DNA from: Pseudomonas laurylsulfatiphila
GTDB lineage: Bacteria; Pseudomonadota; Gammaproteobacteria; Pseudomonadales; Pseudomonadaceae
Assembly (NCBI RefSeq): GCF_002934665.1
Contig: NZ_NIRS01000005.1
Span: forward strand, 310,001 to 374,000
DNA length: 64,000 nucleotides
Reading direction: 5' to 3'
This document shows positions 1-8,558 of the stretch, piece after piece. Positions within the stretch are counted from its first letter, which is position 1, and the number at the start of each line of letters is the position of its first letter. Under the pieces are notes generated by a model that saw only the letters and a program-made list of their open reading frames with translations, made no database searches and was not told the DNA's origin. Position numbers and translations under genes: made by a program.

Positions 1-826
1 TCTTGGCACCGCCATCGGCCAGACGCATGCTCATCCCGCCGACCTGGGCGTGGCTATCGCTGCTGCGCTGGAACGGCAACCAGTTGCCCTGGCCCACGAA
101 CTCCGCCACGAACGGCGTAGCCGGCCGGTTGTAGATTTCCTGGGGCGTGGCGTACTGCTCGACCTTGCCGTTGTTCATCACGGCGATACGGTCGGCCATC
201 AACATGGCCTCGTCCTGATTGTGGGTCACCATCAGGGTGGTGATGCCGAGGTTGCGTTGCAGCTGGCGCAGTTCGGTGCACAGATGCTCGCGCACCCGGG
301 CATCGAGAGCCGACATCGGCTCGTCGAGCAGCAACAGCGAAGGCGCCGGGGCCAGAGCGCGAGCCAGTGCAACCCGCTGCTGCTGGCCACCGGACAACTG
401 ACCGGGATATTTTTTCTCGCTGCCGCCCAGGCCGACCAGTTCCAGCATCTGACCGACACGCTGGCGAGTCTGGTCGCGACCATTGCCGGCGAGGCCGTAG
501 GCAATGTTCGCTTCGACGGTGAGATTGGGGAACAACGCGTAGGACTGGAACAGAATGCCGTAGTCCCGCGCCTGGGGAGCCAGGTGGGAAACGTCGCGGT
601 CACCCAGGTACAACTCGCCGCTGTCCTGCTTTTCCAGGCCGGCGATGCAGCGCAGCAAGGTGGTCTTGCCACAGCCGGACGGCCCCAGCAGACACACCAG
701 CTCACCGGCCGCCACGTCGAGTGAAACGTTATCCAGCGCGGTGAAAGCGCCGAAACGTTTCTGTACGCCGCGCACCTTCATCGGGGCGCCAGGATTGGTC
801 AGGGCAGTTGCGATCGAGTTGTTCAT
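1..826 (-). CDS. ABC transporter ATP-binding protein, putative 2-aminoethylphosphonate type (3' end beyond left edge)
   Basis: This is the ATPase subunit of an inner-membrane importer. It starts at the ATG at 824-826 and reads leftward off the window, so about 275 N-terminal residues are visible. I see Walker A GPSGCGKTT at residues 48-56, a Q-loop in LFQSYALFPN, the signature LSGGQQQRV and Walker B LLLLDEP followed by SALD. The visible part ends in the C-terminal region typical of CysA/FbpC/PotA-type ATPases. The wording of the ATPase core resembles the PhnT2-type putative 2-aminoethylphosphonate transporters of Pseudomonas. The substrate is inferred from that resemblance only, because the permease and binding-protein genes would lie outside the window. 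A LysR regulator lies directly upstream on the same strand, with a REPIN between them. Confidence 0.8.
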   Translation of the reverse strand, partial: MNNSIATALTNPGAPMKVRGVQKRFGAFTALDNVSLDVAAGELVCLLGPSGCGKTTLLRCIAGLEKQDSGELYLGDRDVSHLAPQARDYGILFQSYALFPNLTVEANIAYGLAGNGRDQTRQRVGQMLELVGLGGSEKKYPGQLSGGQQQRVALARALAPAPSLLLLDEPMSALDARVREHLCTELRQLQRNLGITTLMVTHNQDEAMLMADRIAVMNNGKVEQYATPQEIYNRPATPFVAEFVGQGNWLPFQRSSDSHAQVGGMSMRLADGGAK

Positions 827-953
827 GGACGGACCTCATCTAGCAGATGAAGGCCATCCTAGGGTTGTAATGAGTCCGTCATGTGGCAGTAAGGCAAAAA
901 CTGCCGATAGTGGTATTCAAGGATTTTGGTTGAGTGTTGTCTGATCTGACGCT

Positions 954-1017
954 ATCGCTGGCAAGCCAGCTCCTACAAGGTTTCGCATTCCCCTGTAGGA
1001 GCTGGCTTGCCAGCGAT
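954..1017. repeat. REPIN (REP pair), 'ctggcttgccag' type
   Basis: Two inverted copies of a REP whose core is GGAGCTGGCTTGCCAGC. The first is read on the minus strand and ends at 977; the second starts at 994. They lie between the ABC ATPase and the LysR gene. This is a short-loop copy of 64 bp. Confidence 0.9.
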
Positions 1018-1042
1018 GAGGCCCGAACAGTCACCGAAGATG

Positions 1043-1906
1043 TCAGACCGGCGCCATTTCCTGCGCTAACCCCAGAAACGCCGCCGGCAACCGCGCGCCT
1101 TTGCGTTCCTTCAGGCAATACAGGTATTCGGGAATCTGCGGCGCATTCTGGATGGTCAGCACCCGCAGTTGCGGATCATGGGGTACTTCCTGGCGGGCGA
1201 TGATGCTGATGCCGATGTTGCGCAGCACCGCCTCGCGGATCGATTCGCGGCTGCCGATCTCCAGCAGCGGCCCGAAACTCACTCCGGCGCCGGCCAGCAA
1301 CTCTTCGGTCAGGCGGCGGGTGGTCGAGCCCGGTTCGCGCATCAGCAGGGTATGCCCGGCCAGGGCGCCGAGTGGTACGTGATCGTGAACCGCCAGTGGA
1401 TGATTGCGATGCACCGCCAACACCAGCGGATCGCTGCCGAGCACCCGGCGAATCAGCCGAGCGTCATCGAGCAGCTGCGACGACGCCGCGACATCGACCC
1501 GGTACTCTTCCAGCGCTTCGAGCACCTGCTGGGAATTGCCGATTTCCACCGACACCTCCACCTGGGGCAAGCGCTCGCGAAAGGTTTTCACCAGGTCGAG
1601 GATGTAATACGGCGCCGTGGCGGCAATGCGCAATGTGCCCTGGACCTGGCCGCAGTTACGCAGGAAAAACTCGATATCGGCTTCCTGCTGCATCAGCACC
1701 TTGACCATCGGCAGCAGCCGCGCGCCCTCCTCGCTGACGCTCAGGCGCCGACCGCCACGGTAGAACAGCTCGACCGAATACTGACTCTCCAGGTTGCGGA
1801 TCTGCGTCGTCACCGTCGGTTGGCTCAGGCCGAGCTTTTTGGCCGCCTGGGTAATGCTGCCCAGGCGGGCCACCATGTAAAACGCCTTCAGCTCGGCACT
1901 CAGCAC
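1043..1906 (-). CDS. LysR-family transcriptional regulator
   Basis: A 287-residue LysR-type regulator. The N-terminal winged HTH (residues about 3-62, with the helix SITQAAKKLGLSQPTVTTQI) is followed by a periplasmic-binding-like effector domain. The start is a GTG at 1904-1906, chosen because the family begins right at the HTH and a GAGGGG ribosome-binding site sits just upstream. It begins only 16 nt after the cadA stop codon, so it may be partly co-transcribed with cadA. Downstream on the same strand lies the putative aminoethylphosphonate ABC ATPase, which suggests it controls that transporter rather than metal resistance. That role is inferred. The effector is unknown. Confidence 0.85.
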   Translation of the reverse strand: MLSAELKAFYMVARLGSITQAAKKLGLSQPTVTTQIRNLESQYSVELFYRGGRRLSVSEEGARLLPMVKVLMQQEADIEFFLRNCGQVQGTLRIAATAPYYILDLVKTFRERLPQVEVSVEIGNSQQVLEALEEYRVDVAASSQLLDDARLIRRVLGSDPLVLAVHRNHPLAVHDHVPLGALAGHTLLMREPGSTTRRLTEELLAGAGVSFGPLLEIGSRESIREAVLRNIGISIIARQEVPHDPQLRVLTIQNAPQIPEYLYCLKERKGARLPAAFLGLAQEMAPV

Positions 1907-1922
1907 AACCGCCCCTCATTCT

Positions 1923-4184
1923 TTACTTGCGCAGCAGGCGCAAACCGTTGAACACCACCAGCAAACTCACGCCCATGTCGGCGAACACTGCCATCCACAT
2001 GGTAGCGACCCCGGCGAAGGTTACCCCAAGAAAGATCGCTTTGATGACCAACGCCAGGGCGATGTTCTGTTTGAGGATGCTCGACGTCTGCCGCGACAGG
2101 CGAATGAATGCCGGGATCTTGCGCAGATCGTCGTCCATCAGGGCGACATCGGCGGTTTCGATCGCGGTATCGGTGCCCGCGGCGGCCATGGCGAAACCGA
2201 TCTCGGAGCGCGCCAGCGCAGGCGCGTCGTTGATGCCGTCGCCGACCATGCCGACCCGGTGCCCCTGGGCATAAAGGGCCTCGATAGACTGCAATTTGTC
2301 CCCCGGCAACAGGTCGCCCCTGGCTTCGTCGATGCCGACCTGCGCGGCAATGGCCTGCGCGGTGTGGACGTTGTCGCCGGTGAGCATCAGGGTTTTGATG
2401 CCCAGGTCATGCAGTTGCTCGATGGCTTCGCGACTGGACGCCTTTACCGTATCGGCGACAGCGAACAGTGCCAAAGGACCAGACGAATCAAGCAGCAGCA
2501 CCACCGACTTGCCCTGCTTTTCCAGGGCAAACAGTTTTTCTTCCAGCGCCGGCGAGCACAGGCCCAGATCTTCCACCAGACGATGGTTGCCCAAATGATA
2601 CAGCTGGCCGTTGATCTCACCGCGAACACCGCGCCCGCCCAGGGCTTCGAAGTTATCCACAATCAGCGCCGCGGTTTGGTTGTCCACAGCCGCTTTGGCG
2701 ATGGCCAGGGAAACCGGGTGATCCGAGCGTCCGGCCAGCGCGGCGGCAATGGCCGGCGCCGATGCATCGGCGGTCGGGTCCAGCGACAGGTAATCGGTCT
2801 GCACCGGTTTGCCATGGGTGATGGTGCCGGTCTTGTCCAGGGCCAGGTAGTCGAGCTTGTAACCGCCCTCCAGGTAGACGCCGCCCTTGACCAGGATCCC
2901 TTTGCGCGCCGCTGCCGCAAGGCCGCTGACGATGGTCACCGGCGTGGAAATCACCAGCGCACACGGGCACGCCACCACCAGCAGCACCAGCGCCCGGTAA
3001 ATCCAGTCGAACCACAACGCGCCCATGAACAGCGGTGGGATGACCGCCACTGCCAGCGCAAGGACAAACACTGCCGGGGTGTAGATTTTCGAAAATTGAT
3101 CGACGAATCGCTGGGTCGGCGCCCGCGCGCCCTGGGCCTGTTCAACGGCGTGGATGATGCGGGCCAGGGTCGAATTACCCGCAGCGGCAGTGACCGCGTA
3201 CTCAAGGGAACCGGCCTGATTGATGGTGCCGGCGAACACTTTGTCGCCGACGGTTTTCTCTACCGGCAGGCTTTCCCCGGTAATGGGCGCCTGATCGATG
3301 GTCGAACGCCCGGACAGCACTTCGCCGTCCAGACCAATGCGTTCGCCGGGACGCACACGCACCCGCGCACCGATTTCGATGGTTTTGACATCCTGCTCGA
3401 CCCAACTCCCGTCGGCCTGCAACACCGTCGCCTGGTCCGGCGCCATCTGCATTAGCCCGCCGATGGCATTGCGCGCGCGATCCAGGGAACGAGCCTCGAT
3501 GAGCTCGGCCATCGTGAACAGGAACATCACCATCGCCGCTTCCGGCCATTGACCGATCAGGACGGCGCCGGTGACGGCGATGCTCATCAGTGCGTTGATG
3601 TTCAGATTGAGGTTCTTGAGCGCGATCCAGCCCTTTTTATAGGTGCCGAGACCGCCGCTGAGGATGGACACCAGCGCAATGACCGCTACCACCCAATCAG
3701 GCGCGGTAGCGGTGAAGTGGATGACTTCCGCTAGCAATGCGCCCACACCGGACAACGCCAATGGCCACCAGTGTTTCCTGTCGGGTTTCACCGCCGGTGT
3801 TTCAGCCCCCTGCTCCAGCGGTTCGGCGTGCATGCCCAGGGACTTGATCGCCTCGATGATTGGCTCGGTGCCTGGCAAATCGTGGGTCACGCCGAGCACC
3901 CGGTTGATCAGATTGAACTCCAGCTGCTGCACGCCTGTCAGCTTGCTTAGCTTGTTCTGGATCAGCGTCTGCTCGGTCGGGCAGTCCATTGCCTCGATGC
4001 GAAAGCTGCTCAGACGGGCACCCGCCGTCGGCGATTCGCTCAGGGTGACCCGCGCAGGCGCTGCCGTTCTTGATGAGCAGCAAGCGTCGCCGTGACCTCC
4101 ATGGTCATGCTTGGGCAAGGGCCGGAGCTTAGCGCTGATTTCATGTTCGGCCACAGGTTTGTGGGTATGCTGAGAATCGCTCAT
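1923..4184 (-). CDS. cadA: Heavy-metal translocating P1B-type ATPase (Cd2+/Zn2+/Pb2+ efflux)
   Basis: Exports divalent soft metals from the cytoplasm at the cost of ATP; 753 residues. Visible motifs are TGES at 302-305 (actuator), CPC at 406-408 in the membrane metal site, the phosphorylated Asp in DKTGT at 450-454, the HP pair at 488-489, TGDN at 602-605 and GDGINDAP at 648-655. The CPC motif and the late membrane Asp (about 736) fit the Cd/Zn/Pb subgroup rather than the copper subgroup. The N-terminal tail is His-rich with a Cys pair at 35-36. The HMA-like domain carries DCPTE (67-71) in place of a CxxC motif. It is divergent from cadR and has a MerR-type promoter with a 19-bp spacer. Confidence 0.95.
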   Translation of the reverse strand: MSDSQHTHKPVAEHEISAKLRPLPKHDHGGHGDACCSSRTAAPARVTLSESPTAGARLSSFRIEAMDCPTEQTLIQNKLSKLTGVQQLEFNLINRVLGVTHDLPGTEPIIEAIKSLGMHAEPLEQGAETPAVKPDRKHWWPLALSGVGALLAEVIHFTATAPDWVVAVIALVSILSGGLGTYKKGWIALKNLNLNINALMSIAVTGAVLIGQWPEAAMVMFLFTMAELIEARSLDRARNAIGGLMQMAPDQATVLQADGSWVEQDVKTIEIGARVRVRPGERIGLDGEVLSGRSTIDQAPITGESLPVEKTVGDKVFAGTINQAGSLEYAVTAAAGNSTLARIIHAVEQAQGARAPTQRFVDQFSKIYTPAVFVLALAVAVIPPLFMGALWFDWIYRALVLLVVACPCALVISTPVTIVSGLAAAARKGILVKGGVYLEGGYKLDYLALDKTGTITHGKPVQTDYLSLDPTADASAPAIAAALAGRSDHPVSLAIAKAAVDNQTAALIVDNFEALGGRGVRGEINGQLYHLGNHRLVEDLGLCSPALEEKLFALEKQGKSVVLLLDSSGPLALFAVADTVKASSREAIEQLHDLGIKTLMLTGDNVHTAQAIAAQVGIDEARGDLLPGDKLQSIEALYAQGHRVGMVGDGINDAPALARSEIGFAMAAAGTDTAIETADVALMDDDLRKIPAFIRLSRQTSSILKQNIALALVIKAIFLGVTFAGVATMWMAVFADMGVSLLVVFNGLRLLRK

Positions 4185-4214
4185 TGGTTGCGTCCATAAG
4201 AGTGCCTGTTGCCC

Positions 4215-4245
4215 AGTAAAGACCCTGTAGCCACTATAGGGTCAA
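4215..4245 (-). promoter_or_regulatory. cadA promoter and CadR (MerR-type) operator
   Basis: On the minus strand, TTGACC (4245-4240) and TTTACT (4220-4215) are separated by 19 bp. This is the over-long spacer typical of MerR-family activated promoters. The spacer holds the dyad ACCCT...AGGGT, the usual operator form for metal-responsive MerR regulators. It lies 30 bp before the cadA start and 33 bp before cadR, so CadR binding there could also control cadR. Confidence 0.85.
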
Positions 4246-4277
4246 GCACCCATTTTGGAGTTTTGGAGATTGTCGTC

Positions 4278-4727
4278 ATGAAGATTGGAGAATTGGCGAA
4301 ACTCACGGACTGCGCCGTAGAGACGATCCGCTACTACGAGCGCGAGAACCTTTTGCCGGAACCGGCCCGCAGTGATGGCAACTATCGCGTCTACACCCAG
4401 GCTCACGCCGAGCGCCTGACCTTCATCCGCAACTGTCGCACCCTCGACATGACCCTCGAGGAAATCCGCAGCCTGCTGGCATTTCGCGATAGCCCGCAGG
4501 ACCAGTGCGAAAGCGTCAACGCACTGATCGACGAGCACATCCACCACGTCAAGGCCCGGATCGACGGCCTGCTGGCCTTGCAGGCACAACTGCTCGACCT
4601 GCGCCAACGCTGCGGCGAGGGGCCGGGTATCGATCAATGCGGGATTTTGCAGCAGTTGGAAGTGAGCGGCGGGGTTGTGGCGACAGAGGCTGAGCATTCC
4701 CATGTCGGCCGTAGTCACGGCCACTGA
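4278..4727 (+). CDS. cadR: Cd(II)/Pb(II)-responsive MerR-family regulator CadR
   Basis: A 149-residue activator of the divergent cadA. The start at 4278 gives the standard MerR N-terminus, MKIGELAKLTDCAVETIRYY, with the wing and dimerisation helix following. Upstream in-frame starts would add residues the family lacks. Cys77, Cys112 and Cys121 occur in the spacing expected for the metal site of CadR/PbrR proteins. The C-terminus is His-rich (HSHVGRSHGH), a feature of Pseudomonas CadR that adds a second metal site. It probably bends the 19-bp-spaced cadA promoter on metal binding. Confidence 0.93.
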   Translation: MKIGELAKLTDCAVETIRYYERENLLPEPARSDGNYRVYTQAHAERLTFIRNCRTLDMTLEEIRSLLAFRDSPQDQCESVNALIDEHIHHVKARIDGLLALQAQLLDLRQRCGEGPGIDQCGILQQLEVSGGVVATEAEHSHVGRSHGH

Positions 4728-4742
4728 GAACACCACAAATCC

Positions 4743-4833
4743 CTGTGGGAGCGGGCTTGCCCGCGATAGCGGTATGTCAGTCACATCAATGTTGGATGTG
4801 CCGCCGCCATCGCGGGCAAGCCCGCTCCCACAG
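4743..4833. repeat. REPIN, 'gcgggcttgcccgc' type
   Basis: Inverted pair of REPs with the core GGAGCGGGCTTGCCCGC, about 91 bp in total, between the converging cadR and thyA. The inner arm CACATC...GATGTG adds a further stem. Confidence 0.9.
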
Positions 4834-4849
4834 GTTCAGGTGTTGTACT

Positions 4850-5821
4850 TCAGACCGCCATCGGCGCGGTCATCGGCGCGTGGTGCTCGTAGCCTTCCAG
4901 CGAGAAGTCACCCGGCTCGACCCGTTCCAGCCATTCCGGCTGATACACACCAGTCTTGGCAAACTCCGGCACACGGTCGGAAATCACCAGTTTCGGCATC
5001 GGGAACGGTTCACGCTTGAGCTGTTCGTTGAGCATGTCCAGGTGGTTCTCGTAGACGTGCGCATCGCCGATGAAATAGGTGAACCAGCGCGGCGTGTAGC
5101 CGGTCAAGCGCCCGACCAGGCTCAGCAGCGCAGCGCCTTCAGTGAGGTTGAACGGCGTGCCCAGGCCCAGGTCGTTGGAGCGGATGTAGAGGGTCAAGGA
5201 AATCTCTTTGGTCTCGACATTCGGGTGGAACTGGTACAGCAGGTGGCACGGCGGCAAGGCCATTTCATCAAGCTGGGCGCAGTTCCAGCCGTGGAACAGG
5301 ATACGACGGCTGCCCGGATCCTTGATGATGGTGTCGATGCACTGGCGAACCTGGTCGATGGCCTTGTACAGCACCACATAGGCCTGACCGTCTTCTTCAC
5401 CTTCGGCGATCTGGCGGTAGCCTTGCTTGAGGGTCTGCTCGATGGCGGCCGGGTTGCTGAGCGGAATCTGCTTGTACGCCGGCCACTTGCGCCATTGCAC
5501 ACCGTAGATTTCGCCAAGGTCGTCTTCGCCCTGGCGGAACGGGTTGGCCAGCCACTGGGCGTTTTCGTTGGCGTTCTGGTCCCAGACCTTGCAGCCCAGA
5601 GCGCGGAATTCGGCAGCGTTGTTCACGCCACGCAGGAATCCGCACATTTCGCCGATGGCCGACTTGAACGCCATTTTGCGCGTGGTGATCGCCGGAAAAC
5701 CTTCCTGCAGGTCATAACGCAGCATCGCGCCAGGAAAACTGATGGTGTTCACGCCGGTACGGTTGGCCTGCTTGGTGCCGTTCTTGATGACGTGGGCGAC
5801 CAGTTCGAGATATTGCTTCAT
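4850..5821 (-). CDS. thyA: Thymidylate synthase
   Basis: Makes dTMP from dUMP using 5,10-methylenetetrahydrofolate in the cytoplasm. It has 323 residues. The nucleophile Cys192 lies in LPPCHLLYQFHP, preceded by the dUMP-phosphate Arg motif SRRILFHGWN at 171-180. The C-terminus ends in the expected hydrophobic AV. It is longer than the 264-residue E. coli enzyme because of an insertion around residues 85-150, which is common in Pseudomonas. It lies 49 nt downstream of lgt on the same strand, the conserved lgt-thyA order, so the two are probably one operon. Confidence 0.97.
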   Translation of the reverse strand: MKQYLELVAHVIKNGTKQANRTGVNTISFPGAMLRYDLQEGFPAITTRKMAFKSAIGEMCGFLRGVNNAAEFRALGCKVWDQNANENAQWLANPFRQGEDDLGEIYGVQWRKWPAYKQIPLSNPAAIEQTLKQGYRQIAEGEEDGQAYVVLYKAIDQVRQCIDTIIKDPGSRRILFHGWNCAQLDEMALPPCHLLYQFHPNVETKEISLTLYIRSNDLGLGTPFNLTEGAALLSLVGRLTGYTPRWFTYFIGDAHVYENHLDMLNEQLKREPFPMPKLVISDRVPEFAKTGVYQPEWLERVEPGDFSLEGYEHHAPMTAPMAV

Positions 5822-5870
5822 GAGTTACCTGTGTCCTTGAACCCGCAGCCATCGCTGCGGGGTTCGAATT

Positions 5871-6683
5871 TTATACGGCTGCCGCTGGAGTTGCCGGGGC
5901 GCGGTGATACGCCAGCCAGATCAGGACCAGGCCGCCGACGATCATCGGCAGGCACAGCACCTGGCCCATGGTCAGCCAGTTCCAGGCCAGATAGCCCAGC
6001 TGCGCGTCCGGTACGCGGACGAACTCGACGATGAAACGGAAGATGCCATAGAACAGCGCGAACATCCCCGATACCGCCATGGTCGGCCGCGGCTTGCGCG
6101 AGAACAACCAGAGGATCAGGAACAGCGCCACACCTTCGAGGGCGAACTGGTACAGCTGCGAGGGGTGACGCGGCAACTGCGCCGGGTCGCTGAACGGCGG
6201 GAAGATCATCGCCCACGGCACGTCGGTCGGCTTGCCCCACAGCTCGGCGTTGATGAAGTTGCCGATACGCCCGGCCCCCAGGCCAATCGGCACCATCGGC
6301 GCAACGAAATCCATCAGCTGAAAGAACGACTTGTTGTTCTTCTTACCGAACCACAACGCCGCCAGCATCACGCCGATGAAACCGCCGTGGAACGACATGC
6401 CGCCCTTCCACACTTCGAAAATCAGCGTCGGGTTGGCCAGATAGGCGCTCAGATCGTAGAACAGCACATAACCCAGGCGCCCGCCGACGATCACCCCCAT
6501 CGACATCCAGAACACCATGTCGGAGAGTTTCTCCTTGGTCCAGGTCGGGTCGAAGCGGTTCAGCCGGCGGGAGGCCAGCAGCCAGGCACCGCCGATGCCG
6601 ATCAGGTACATCAGGCCGTACCAGTGGATTTTCAGCGGACCGATGGCCAGGGCCACCGGGTCGATCTGCGGGTAAGGCAGCAT
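5871..6683 (-). CDS. lgt: Prolipoprotein diacylglyceryl transferase
   Basis: An inner-membrane enzyme that transfers diacylglycerol from phosphatidylglycerol to the lipobox Cys of prolipoproteins, the first step of lipoprotein maturation. It has 270 residues with about seven membrane segments. The HGG motif at 99-101 and the Lgt signature GRIGNFINAELWG (138-150) with its essential Arg are present. It precedes thyA on the same strand and follows the TauE/SafE-family gene, a layout conserved in Pseudomonas. Confidence 0.97.
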   Translation of the reverse strand: MLPYPQIDPVALAIGPLKIHWYGLMYLIGIGGAWLLASRRLNRFDPTWTKEKLSDMVFWMSMGVIVGGRLGYVLFYDLSAYLANPTLIFEVWKGGMSFHGGFIGVMLAALWFGKKNNKSFFQLMDFVAPMVPIGLGAGRIGNFINAELWGKPTDVPWAMIFPPFSDPAQLPRHPSQLYQFALEGVALFLILWLFSRKPRPTMAVSGMFALFYGIFRFIVEFVRVPDAQLGYLAWNWLTMGQVLCLPMIVGGLVLIWLAYHRAPATPAAAV

Positions 6684-6780
6684 TGCGACTCCTCGTTAGA
6701 GTTCAAATCTCAAAAATTCCCGGGCGACGCTGCCACCTCAGGATTAAGCCAGGATTGCGCTGTGCGTCAGAGCAGATGCT

Positions 6781-7563
6781 TCAGACTAGAAAGTTCAGAC
6801 CGACGCAGAACAGCAAAGCGGCAAACAGCCTTTTCAGCAACTTCGGCGACAACCTGTGGGCCAGTCGCGCGCCCAAACGGGCGAACACCATGCTGGTCAG
6901 GGCAATGCCCAGCAGCGCCGGCAAATAAACAAAACCGAGACTATGGGCCGGAAGCAACGGATCGTGCCAGCCCAGAATCATGAAACTTAATGCACTGGCC
7001 AGGGCAATCGGCAGCCCGCAGGCCGATGAAGTGGCCACGGCTTGCTGCATCGGTACGCTGCGCCAGGTCAGGAATGGCACGGTCAACGAACCACCGCCAA
7101 TGCCGAAAATCGCCGAGGCCCAGCCAATCACGCTGCCGGCCACGGTCAGACCGAGTTTGCCCGGCACGGTTCGGCTGGCCTTGGGTTTGACGTCCAGTGC
7201 CAGTTGAGCGGCGATCACCAGGGCGAATACACCAATGAGTTTCTGCAGGTTGGGGCCGGAAATCGCTTCTGCCGTCAAGGCGCCGAACCCGGCACCGATC
7301 AGAATGCCGACGGTCATCCACATGAAGATCGGCCAACGCACGGCGCCACGGCGGTGATGCTCGCGTACCGCGTTGACCGAGGTAAAGATGATCGTCGCCA
7401 GGGAGGTCCCCACCGCCAGGTGCGTGAGGATCGACGGATCGAACCCTTGGGCCTTGAAGCTGAACACCAGCACCGGGACGATGATGATCCCGCCACCCAC
7501 GCCAAACAGCCCGGCAAGCACACCTGCACAGGCGCCGAGCGCCAGATAGAGCAGAAATTCCAT
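6781..7563 (-). CDS. TauE/SafE-family (sulfite exporter-like) membrane protein
   Basis: A 260-residue integral membrane protein of the TauE/SafE (DUF81) family. It shows two internally similar halves, each with the glycine-rich signature: GLFGVGGGIIIVP near the N-terminus and AIFGIGGGSLTVP in the middle. It is predicted to have about eight membrane segments. The start at 7563 gives MEFLLYLALGACAG directly at the first membrane helix; a longer reading would add an unlikely tail. Family members transport small anions such as sulfite, sulfoacetate or organic acids, but the substrate here cannot be told. It lies upstream of lgt on the same strand. Confidence 0.88.
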   Translation of the reverse strand: MEFLLYLALGACAGVLAGLFGVGGGIIIVPVLVFSFKAQGFDPSILTHLAVGTSLATIIFTSVNAVREHHRRGAVRWPIFMWMTVGILIGAGFGALTAEAISGPNLQKLIGVFALVIAAQLALDVKPKASRTVPGKLGLTVAGSVIGWASAIFGIGGGSLTVPFLTWRSVPMQQAVATSSACGLPIALASALSFMILGWHDPLLPAHSLGFVYLPALLGIALTSMVFARLGARLAHRLSPKLLKRLFAALLFCVGLNFLV

Positions 7564-7697
7564 GGTTGTCCCGCCTGCATCCCCAAAACCGGAGCGGCAT
7601 GGTAACGGATGCATGGCCTCAAGCTCCACTGTGCAAGGCGATGGATCGATGAGCGATGTCTGCGTAGAGTGGGCAAAAAACACACAAGGACTCCCTT

Positions 7698-8444
7698 ATG
7701 TGCCTGATTGTTTTTGCCTGGCGCCCGGGCCATGCCCAGCCGCTGGTCGTGGCGGCCAATCGCGACGAATTCTATGCCCGCCCCAGCCTCCCTCTGGCGC
7801 CATGGCCCGAAGCGCCGCACGTGCATGCGGGGCGTGACCTCGAGGCCGGCGGCACCTGGCTCGGTGTTGGCGCCAACGGACGCTTTGCGGCGCTGACCAA
7901 CATCCGCGACCCCCACCGACCGCCAGGGCGCAAGTCTCGTGGGGAGCTGGTCGCGCGATTTCTCACCGGGGAACTGACAATTGACGACTACTTAGCCGAC
8001 GTTGTCGACCGTTCGCTGGAGTATGGTGGCTTTAACCTGCTGATCGGCAATCCCCATGAGCTCTGGCACTTCAATCAACGGGAATCGGAAGCCGTCATGC
8101 TGGCCCCGGGGGTCTACGGGTTATCCAATGCCGGGCTGGATACACCCTGGCCGAAACTGCTCAAGGCCAGGGCGGCGTTGAGCGAGGTGCTGGATGATCC
8201 GCAGCCTCAGGCACTGCTGGCGTTATTGAGCGATGCGCAGACCGCGCCGTTTGCCGAGTTGCCCGACACCGGAGTGGGGCTGGCGACCGAGACGTTGCTG
8301 TCGAGTGTGTTCATCGCCAGTCAGAGTTATGGGACGCGGGCGAGTACGGCGTTGATTGTGCAGGCGGATGGCACGCGGCGTATCGTCGAACGCAGTTTCG
8401 GGCCGTATGGCGGGCATCTTGGGGAAGTGGAGATCAGGCTTTAG
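7698..8444 (+). CDS. NRDE-family protein (Ntn-hydrolase-like)
   Basis: A 248-residue protein starting MCLIVFAWRPGH and carrying the name-giving NRDE motif (ANRDEFYARP) at about residues 20-29. The family, related to the TANGO2 protein of eukaryotes, has a Cys immediately after the initiator Met. That Cys is present here and could become an N-terminal nucleophile. The biochemical role is not established. It is transcribed divergently from the TauE/SafE gene and converges on ptsP, with a REPIN in the gap. Confidence 0.88.
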   Translation: MCLIVFAWRPGHAQPLVVAANRDEFYARPSLPLAPWPEAPHVHAGRDLEAGGTWLGVGANGRFAALTNIRDPHRPPGRKSRGELVARFLTGELTIDDYLADVVDRSLEYGGFNLLIGNPHELWHFNQRESEAVMLAPGVYGLSNAGLDTPWPKLLKARAALSEVLDDPQPQALLALLSDAQTAPFAELPDTGVGLATETLLSSVFIASQSYGTRASTALIVQADGTRRIVERSFGPYGGHLGEVEIRL

Positions 8445-8468
8445 TTTTGTGTTGTCAGCACAGACCTC

Positions 8469-8544
8469 ATCGCGAGCAGGCTCGCTCCCACAGGGGATTT
8501 GCGTCGTTCACAGATCCAATGTGGGAGCGAGCCTGCTCGCGAAT
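8469..8544. repeat. REPIN, 'gcgagcctgctcgc' type
   Basis: Inverted pair of REPs (core GGAGCGAGCCTGCTCGCGA) of 76 bp between the convergent NRDE gene and ptsP. Confidence 0.9.
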
Positions 8545-8558
8545 GGGGCGCCCCAGAT

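Noticed and set aside
4745..6034. A 429-codon plus-strand frame opposite thyA and lgt
   Set aside because: It starts within a REP and lies antisense to thyA; composition only reflects the opposite strand.
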